This document shows positions 59,786 through 64,000 of a DNA stretch of 64,000 bases, piece after piece (the first letter of the stretch is position 1; each line of letters begins with the position of its first letter). The notes beneath the pieces were generated by a model, which made no database searches, was not told the DNA's origin, and worked only from the letters and a program-made list of their open reading frames with translations. The position numbers were made by a program, and so were the translations under genes. This stretch comes from Gottschalkiaceae bacterium SANA (GTDB taxonomy: Bacteria; Bacillota; Clostridia; Tissierellales; GPF-1): contig AP028876.1 of the NCBI GenBank assembly GCA_036323355.1, positions 1,240,001-1,304,000 of the forward strand, in the 5' to 3' direction.

Positions 59786-61750
59786 ATGGATAGTAAATAT
59801 GGTGGTTATATGGGTAAGGTGATGAAGATCAACCTTACGACAAGAGAAATTAGTGATTATCCATTTTCTGATAGGGAAAGGGAGTTATTTATAGGTGGCA
59901 AGATCATGGCTGCCAAGATACTGAGTGATAATTTGACGGGAAACGAAACGGCTTTTTCGAATGAAAATATGTTGGTTATCACAACGGGTCCCCTTACTGG
60001 GACGGGTGCACCTAGTAGTAGTCGATTCAATATTTCTTCTCTTTCTCCGCAGACGGGGATTCTTGCCTCATCGAATTGTGGTGGCAGTTTTGGTTATTTT
60101 TTAAAAAAAGCGGGTTATGATGCCTTGATCCTCCAAGGAAAAGCAAAAGAGCATGTTCGTATCGTGATCAAGAATGACCGCGTTTCCTTTGAAAATGCAG
60201 ATGATTTGTGGGGCATGCGTACGGGTGAGACTCAAGAACATTTGCCGGTGCGCAGTGGTAATATTGTGATCGGACCAGCCGGTGAGAATTTAGTTAAATA
60301 TGCTTGCATAGTCAGCCAGGAACGGGTTGCTGGTAGAGCAGGTCTTGGTGCAGTAATGGGCTGGATGAATGTAAAGGCGGTTACGGTTTCAGGTAATAAG
60401 ACGGTGCCAATTTTTAATGAAGTTAAAAACAAGAAGCACAATAAAAAATGGTATAGCGACCTTAAAAAACACCCTATGACGGGTGATGTGATGCCCCGTC
60501 TCGGCACGGCGAGTTTGGTCAGTCCTATGCAGATGCGAGGTATTCTGGCAACCAAAAACTTCAACTTTGGCTACTACGAAGAATTTGAAAAAGTTAATGG
60601 TGAAACGCTAGCGGAAAAGCATAATATTGTCAATAAAGGCTGTTTGTCTTGTCCAATCAAATGTGCAAGGACAGTTGAAATTGATGGGAAAGCAGTAAAG
60701 GGACCTGAATTGGAGACACTTAGTCTTCTAGGTGGCGGGATTCTCAATAACAATATGGAGCAGATCCTTCGATGGAACTATGAGCTGGATGAATTGGGGA
60801 TGGATACGATCTCTGCAGCATCTACTTTAGCTTGGGCCATGGAGGCATCGGAAAAAGGCTTGTGGGACAATGGCCTTAAATTTGGCGAGACTGAAGATAT
60901 CTTGAAGTTGTGGCAAGATGTTGCTCACAGGCGCGGTATTGGCGATGAATTGGCAGAAGGAACCAAGCGTCTTAGTGATAAATATGGTGGTAAGGAATTT
61001 GCCATGAATTCAAAAGGACTCGAATTGTCTGCTTATGAACCGAGAAGGGCTGTCGGTCAAGGGTTGGGGTATGCAGTATCAAATCGGGGTGGCTGTCACC
61101 TAAATGGCGGTTATCTTGTGGTATTAGAAGGACTTGGTTTAGATATTAATTCGCAAACCAGTCATGGAAAGGCAGATTTGACTATGCTGATGCAGGATTT
61201 GATGGAAATGCTTTCTGCCACAGGCCAGTGTCTATTTACATCTTTTGCTATGTTCCCAGGTCCATTGTTAACAAAACCCAATGCTTTTTACACCAAGGCT
61301 GTTAATCGTATGTTGCCCTATATGGGTGGAGCTGTCAGAACGATCAATAAATTTCCATTGAATTTAGGTTTTCACTTGCCCGTATTTCCTCAGACCAAGA
61401 GTGTCGAATATGTGACAGGGATGAAAATGGGATTTGGAAAGTACTTACGAACGGGTGAGCGAGGCTACAGCTTGGAACGATCTGTTAATAGTCGATTTGG
61501 AATCAATAGCAAAGATGACGCATTACCCGAAAGGTTGACGAAGACACCTCAGGCGGCAGATGATCCTCGAACCGTTGTCCCGTTGGAAAAATTGAAGCCC
61601 GTATATTACAAAGCGCGAGGTTGGGAAACGAATGGATTGCCGTCAGTTAGAACTTTGAAGAAGTTGAAGTTGGAGTATGTTACCTCAATTCCTGAGAGCA
61701 AGCCCCTCAAGAATTTGGATTTTGAGGATCGTTTACATGGTGAAGGCTAA
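59786..61750 (+). CDS. aor: Aldehyde:ferredoxin oxidoreductase, tungsten/molybdopterin type
   Basis: 654 residues. N-terminal domain with GPLTGTGAPSSSRFNIS (about 68-84) and SNCGGSFGYFLKKAGYDAL (about 96-114) for the bis-pyranopterin. The [4Fe-4S] ligands are Cys286-x2-Cys289-x3-Cys293 (CLSCPIKC) and Cys482 near MLSATGQC. The enzyme oxidises aldehydes to acids and reduces ferredoxin, or runs backwards at low potential. ATG 59786 has GGAGG 8 bases upstream. Its end overlaps the MoaD-like gene by 14 bases, and a ferredoxin gene follows, so cofactor and electron partners are encoded together. Confidence 0.93.
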   Translation: MDSKYGGYMGKVMKINLTTREISDYPFSDRERELFIGGKIMAAKILSDNLTGNETAFSNENMLVITTGPLTGTGAPSSSRFNISSLSPQTGILASSNCGGSFGYFLKKAGYDALILQGKAKEHVRIVIKNDRVSFENADDLWGMRTGETQEHLPVRSGNIVIGPAGENLVKYACIVSQERVAGRAGLGAVMGWMNVKAVTVSGNKTVPIFNEVKNKKHNKKWYSDLKKHPMTGDVMPRLGTASLVSPMQMRGILATKNFNFGYYEEFEKVNGETLAEKHNIVNKGCLSCPIKCARTVEIDGKAVKGPELETLSLLGGGILNNNMEQILRWNYELDELGMDTISAASTLAWAMEASEKGLWDNGLKFGETEDILKLWQDVAHRRGIGDELAEGTKRLSDKYGGKEFAMNSKGLELSAYEPRRAVGQGLGYAVSNRGGCHLNGGYLVVLEGLGLDINSQTSHGKADLTMLMQDLMEMLSATGQCLFTSFAMFPGPLLTKPNAFYTKAVNRMLPYMGGAVRTINKFPLNLGFHLPVFPQTKSVEYVTGMKMGFGKYLRTGERGYSLERSVNSRFGINSKDDALPERLTKTPQAADDPRTVVPLEKLKPVYYKARGWETNGLPSVRTLKKLKLEYVTSIPESKPLKNLDFEDRLHGEG

Positions 61751-61970
61751 GTTTTTTGGTGTCTTGCGATTGAAGTCTGGAATTTCAACAATATCGATTG
61801 AGGCAGACCGAGTTAGCGTGGTCATCGAAAAGATCGTCTTAACAGGTAAAGTAGGTGAAGAAGAGCTGAAAGGCTGCATTATTCTAGTCGGAAAGAAGCG
61901 GGTTAAACTGAAGTCTAAATTACAAGATGGGGATGAAGTCGTATTCCTCTCGCCAGCTGGAGGTGGTTGA
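61737..61970 (+). CDS. MoaD/ThiS-like sulfur carrier protein
   Basis: 77 residues, ubiquitin-like beta-grasp pattern, ending SPAGGG with the C-terminal Gly-Gly that is adenylated and thiocarboxylated in sulfur carriers. Start ATG 61737 overlaps the AOR end by 14 bases. A dedicated MoaD beside an AOR gene suggests it supplies dithiolene sulfur to the tungstopterin of this enzyme. Confidence 0.85.
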   Translation: MVKAKFFGVLRLKSGISTISIEADRVSVVIEKIVLTGKVGEEELKGCIILVGKKRVKLKSKLQDGDEVVFLSPAGGG

Positions 61971-61971
61971 A

Positions 61972-62205
61972 ATGAAAAAGGGAAAGCAGAAGGCTAATAT
62001 AGATGAAACTTTGTGTTGTGGATGTTCGCTATGCGTGGTGAATTGTCCTTTTGGATGTATAGAAATTTCGAATCCTAAGGAGCGTGGTGATATTCATACG
62101 GTTGCAGTGTTGGTTCAACCGGATCAATGTATAGGATGCCAGTTATGTGAAAAGGCATGCCCTATCGATGCAATTTCAATGGTTTTATTATCTACCCATG
62201 CATAA
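61972..62205 (+). CDS. Ferredoxin, two [4Fe-4S] clusters
   Basis: 77 residues with two clusters: CCGCSLCVVNCPFGC (about 14-28) and CIGCQLCEKACP (about 53-64). GGAGGTGG precedes ATG 61972, one base after the MoaD-like stop. It is the probable electron acceptor for the AOR enzyme. Last gene of the module. Confidence 0.92.
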   Translation: MKKGKQKANIDETLCCGCSLCVVNCPFGCIEISNPKERGDIHTVAVLVQPDQCIGCQLCEKACPIDAISMVLLSTHA

Positions 62206-62220
62206 ATGTCTAGTTAGAGA

Positions 62221-62259
62221 AAAAGAACTATTGGCTGAATGGCTAATAGTTCTTTTTTA
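62221..62259 (+). terminator. Terminator of the AOR module
   Basis: AAAGAACTATT / AATAGTTCTTT arms (about 62222-62232 and 62245-62255) followed by T; inner GGC/GCT pairs add to the stem. Confidence 0.9.
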
Positions 62260-62313
62260 TAGTGTGCCAAGACTCAATTAGTTTCTCAATTTAAGATTTA
62301 CTTAATCTTTCTG

Positions 62314-62322
62314 TGATACAAT
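62314..62322 (+). promoter_or_regulatory. Extended -10 promoter of the last gene
   Basis: TGA-TACAAT (62314-62322); the -35 is weak. The gene starts 24 bases after it. Confidence 0.5.
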
Positions 62323-62346
62323 TTTAGTATCTTATGGAGGTGTACC

Positions 62347-64000
62347 ATGTTAGATGTTTTTCAGCGATCCTGGAAAGACTTTTTCTTTGGATTTCGTCGA
62401 TTCACTAAATATCAAATTGTGACAAGATTATTCTTAGCACTGATTATATTACCAATTTATCGGAAGTTTTTTTCATTTCTTATGAGGAGTCGTGGATTTG
62501 ATGTCTTCGCTAATAACCAGATTCAGGAGTTTCTCTTTTCAATTCAAGGATTTATAGCAACGCTTTTCTTATTGATTACCGTTACCGTAATCATTTTTAT
62601 TGAGATTGGTGGAGTCGTGGTGTTAAGTCAGCAGGTGTATGAACGGTTGCCAGAGTCTTCCTACTGGAAGGTTTTTTCTTTTTGTTTGGAGCGAGCACGC
62701 AAGATTGGTATTTTTGGGGGTCTTTTATTTCTTTTTTACATGGCAGTCCTGGTACCATGGTTGAAGATTGGCGTCTCTAATAGTCTGATCCAGTCTTTGC
62801 AGATTCCGCCTTTCATTATAGAATATGCGCAAACACGATTGTGGGCAGATTTGATTTTAAAGACAATTTCGGTAATTGGGATCATTTATTCAATACAATG
62901 GGTTTTTTCTTTGCATTTGATTCTTTTAAAGGATATGCGAGCCTCGGTAGCCATGAAACGAAGTCGGGTGTTGCTGAAAGAGCATTGGTGGGAGATAATA
63001 AAAGATTTAGCTTTCTTGGCTGTATTGAATGGGGTCGTGATCATAATTATTATCGGTATATTTTTCGCCATTTCAGCGATTTCAATTTTTTTGGTGAATT
63101 CTGGTCTTGCCGGTCAACGTGTTTTCTTGTCTGTGTTTGAAAGCTTTATCGCTTTGATCGCTCTTGCTGGAACATGGGTCATGGTTCCTTATGGAATTCA
63201 TCGTATTACGGTTCTTCTCAATCGCTTTGAAGTGATTGAACCCATTGCAGAAAGGATAAAAATCGGTGGGAATATCCAATGGATTGATTGGTTTTTTACG
63301 CGTAGGAAAGTGATTGCTGGTGTTCTTGTGATCTTTGTATTTTTCCTTGCGGGATTCATGCAGTTTTATACCGCACAGCTAGATCAAACAAGACCGGTCT
63401 ATATCACTGCGCATCGGGGGGACATGCAGGATGCGCCTGAGAATACCATCGCGGGAATAGAATCAGCGATCAAAAAGAAAGCCGATTATGCGGAAGTTGA
63501 TGTGCAGATGCTGAAGGATGGTCATTTAATACTATTGCATGATAGTAATTTCTTGCGGACGACAAATGTTGATTTGCCTATAGCGGAAGCAACTTACGAC
63601 CAGGTCGTTTTGTTGAATGCAGCAGCAAATATGGACTGGCCTCATGTAGAATCGGTTCCTCTTCTAGACAACGTATTAGGGCTTGCAAAGGGGCGAATTC
63701 GATTGAATTTAGAATTAAAAACGGCGGACAATCAGAAGGAAATTGCAATTCAAGTCACTCAAGCGATTGAAGCGGCGGGGATGGAGAGAGAGGTTGTGGT
63801 CACATCGTTGGATGAATCGGTTCTTAATGAAGTAGAGAAGATCATGCCGCAGGTGCGAACTGGATTAATAGTCGTTTTGACTTTGGGTGAGGTGGAGAAA
63901 ATTCCGGTCGATTTTTTCAGTATGGAGATTTCTCGTGTTAATGAAGACCGGGTTGAGAAGATTCATTTGGCTGGTAAAGAGGTTCATGTTTGGACCGTCA
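62347..64000 (+). CDS. Membrane-anchored glycerophosphodiester phosphodiesterase (partial)
   Basis: The frame from ATG 62347 (GGAGGTG upstream) stays open to the window end, 551 residues so far. The first 340 residues contain about six hydrophobic segments (a membrane domain also called GPDPase_memb). The catalytic GDPD TIM barrel starts with ITAHRGDMQDAPENTI (about 350-365), which has the His-Arg-Gly catalytic start, then YAEVDVQMLKDG with the metal Glu and Asp, and LLHDSN with the second His. It should cleave glycerophosphodiesters, from lipids or teichoic-type polymers, near the membrane. The C-terminal end is outside the window. Confidence 0.9.
   Translation, partial: MLDVFQRSWKDFFFGFRRFTKYQIVTRLFLALIILPIYRKFFSFLMRSRGFDVFANNQIQEFLFSIQGFIATLFLLITVTVIIFIEIGGVVVLSQQVYERLPESSYWKVFSFCLERARKIGIFGGLLFLFYMAVLVPWLKIGVSNSLIQSLQIPPFIIEYAQTRLWADLILKTISVIGIIYSIQWVFSLHLILLKDMRASVAMKRSRVLLKEHWWEIIKDLAFLAVLNGVVIIIIIGIFFAISAISIFLVNSGLAGQRVFLSVFESFIALIALAGTWVMVPYGIHRITVLLNRFEVIEPIAERIKIGGNIQWIDWFFTRRKVIAGVLVIFVFFLAGFMQFYTAQLDQTRPVYITAHRGDMQDAPENTIAGIESAIKKKADYAEVDVQMLKDGHLILLHDSNFLRTTNVDLPIAEATYDQVVLLNAAANMDWPHVESVPLLDNVLGLAKGRIRLNLELKTADNQKEIAIQVTQAIEAAGMEREVVVTSLDESVLNEVEKIMPQVRTGLIVVLTLGEVEKIPVDFFSMEISRVNEDRVEKIHLAGKEVHVWTV

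Noticed and set aside
1-64000. tRNA or rRNA genes, insertion sequences, prophage or CRISPR arrays
   Set aside because: I looked for CCA-ended cloverleaf blocks, transposase or integrase motifs, terminal inverted repeats and regular repeat-spacer patterns and found none that I could support by eye.

Overview
The window looks like chromosome of an anaerobic, low-to-moderate GC Gram-positive bacterium, most likely a Clostridia member of the Bacillota. This rests on the gene families and signals: a T-box leader, a RelQ-type alarmone synthetase, a YnzC/DUF896 protein, PadR and SorC regulators, strong AGGAGG ribosome sites, compact U-tailed terminators, and anaerobic enzymes (flavodiiron protein, tungsten-type aldehyde:ferredoxin oxidoreductase, ferredoxin). 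The taxonomy is inference; no rRNA or tRNA gene is present. I see no prophage, insertion sequence or CRISPR array.

Layout. 1-9.7 kb is mostly housekeeping: end of a flavodiiron protein, a phosphohexomutase, a ribbon-helix-helix regulator overlapping clpB, a short unit with a 39-residue ORF, an MFS transporter, and a T-box(Asn)-asnS-relQ unit. 9.7-16.9 kb (minus strand) is the strangest region: three genes joined by ATGA overlaps. They encode a 1623-residue protein with HD, helical-repeat, nucleotidyltransferase, GNAT-like and phosphoribosyltransferase-like regions, an LDH/MDH-fold dehydrogenase, and a flavodoxin-fold Fe-S flavoprotein. 17-26.7 kb holds an unknown gene, a TauE/SafE exporter behind a perfect 20-bp dyad, NAD kinase, a pseudouridine synthase, a probable 6S RNA, a membrane protein, a LacI regulator, histidine ammonia-lyase, a DUF896 protein and an M18 aminopeptidase.

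26.7-46.4 kb is carbohydrate metabolism in four units: DeoR/class II aldolase/Gfo-Idh-MocA; two large lipoproteins; SorC regulator with DhaL-VOC-DhaK-LsrF-like aldolase; and a long operon with an ABC sugar importer (no ATPase), ROK regulator, a cytosolic protein ending in a phosphodiester-glycosidase domain, a GlmU-type nucleotidyltransferase and a phosphohexomutase. 46.4-57.6 kb contains small regulatory units: PadR with a Gly-rich repeat protein, a lipoprotein, a GyrI-like and a VOC protein, a DAACS symporter, TetR plus membrane protein, an amidase preceded by a tiny membrane ORF, an FNR/CRP-type regulator with four candidate Fe-S cysteines, a DUF438-hemerythrin-PAS protein, and a flavodoxin/TetR/FMN-binding unit. 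57.7-62.2 kb is an alcohol/aldehyde oxidation module (TetR, iron alcohol dehydrogenase, AOR, MoaD-like protein, ferredoxin) with two related operators. The window ends inside a membrane glycerophosphodiester phosphodiesterase gene.

The best candidates for undescribed biology are the three-gene giant-protein operon at 9.7-16.9 kb, the phosphodiester-glycosidase sugar operon at 37.6-46.3 kb, and the FNR/CRP hybrid regulator with a TGTGA-N6-TCACA site placed at -41.5 of the next gene's probable promoter.
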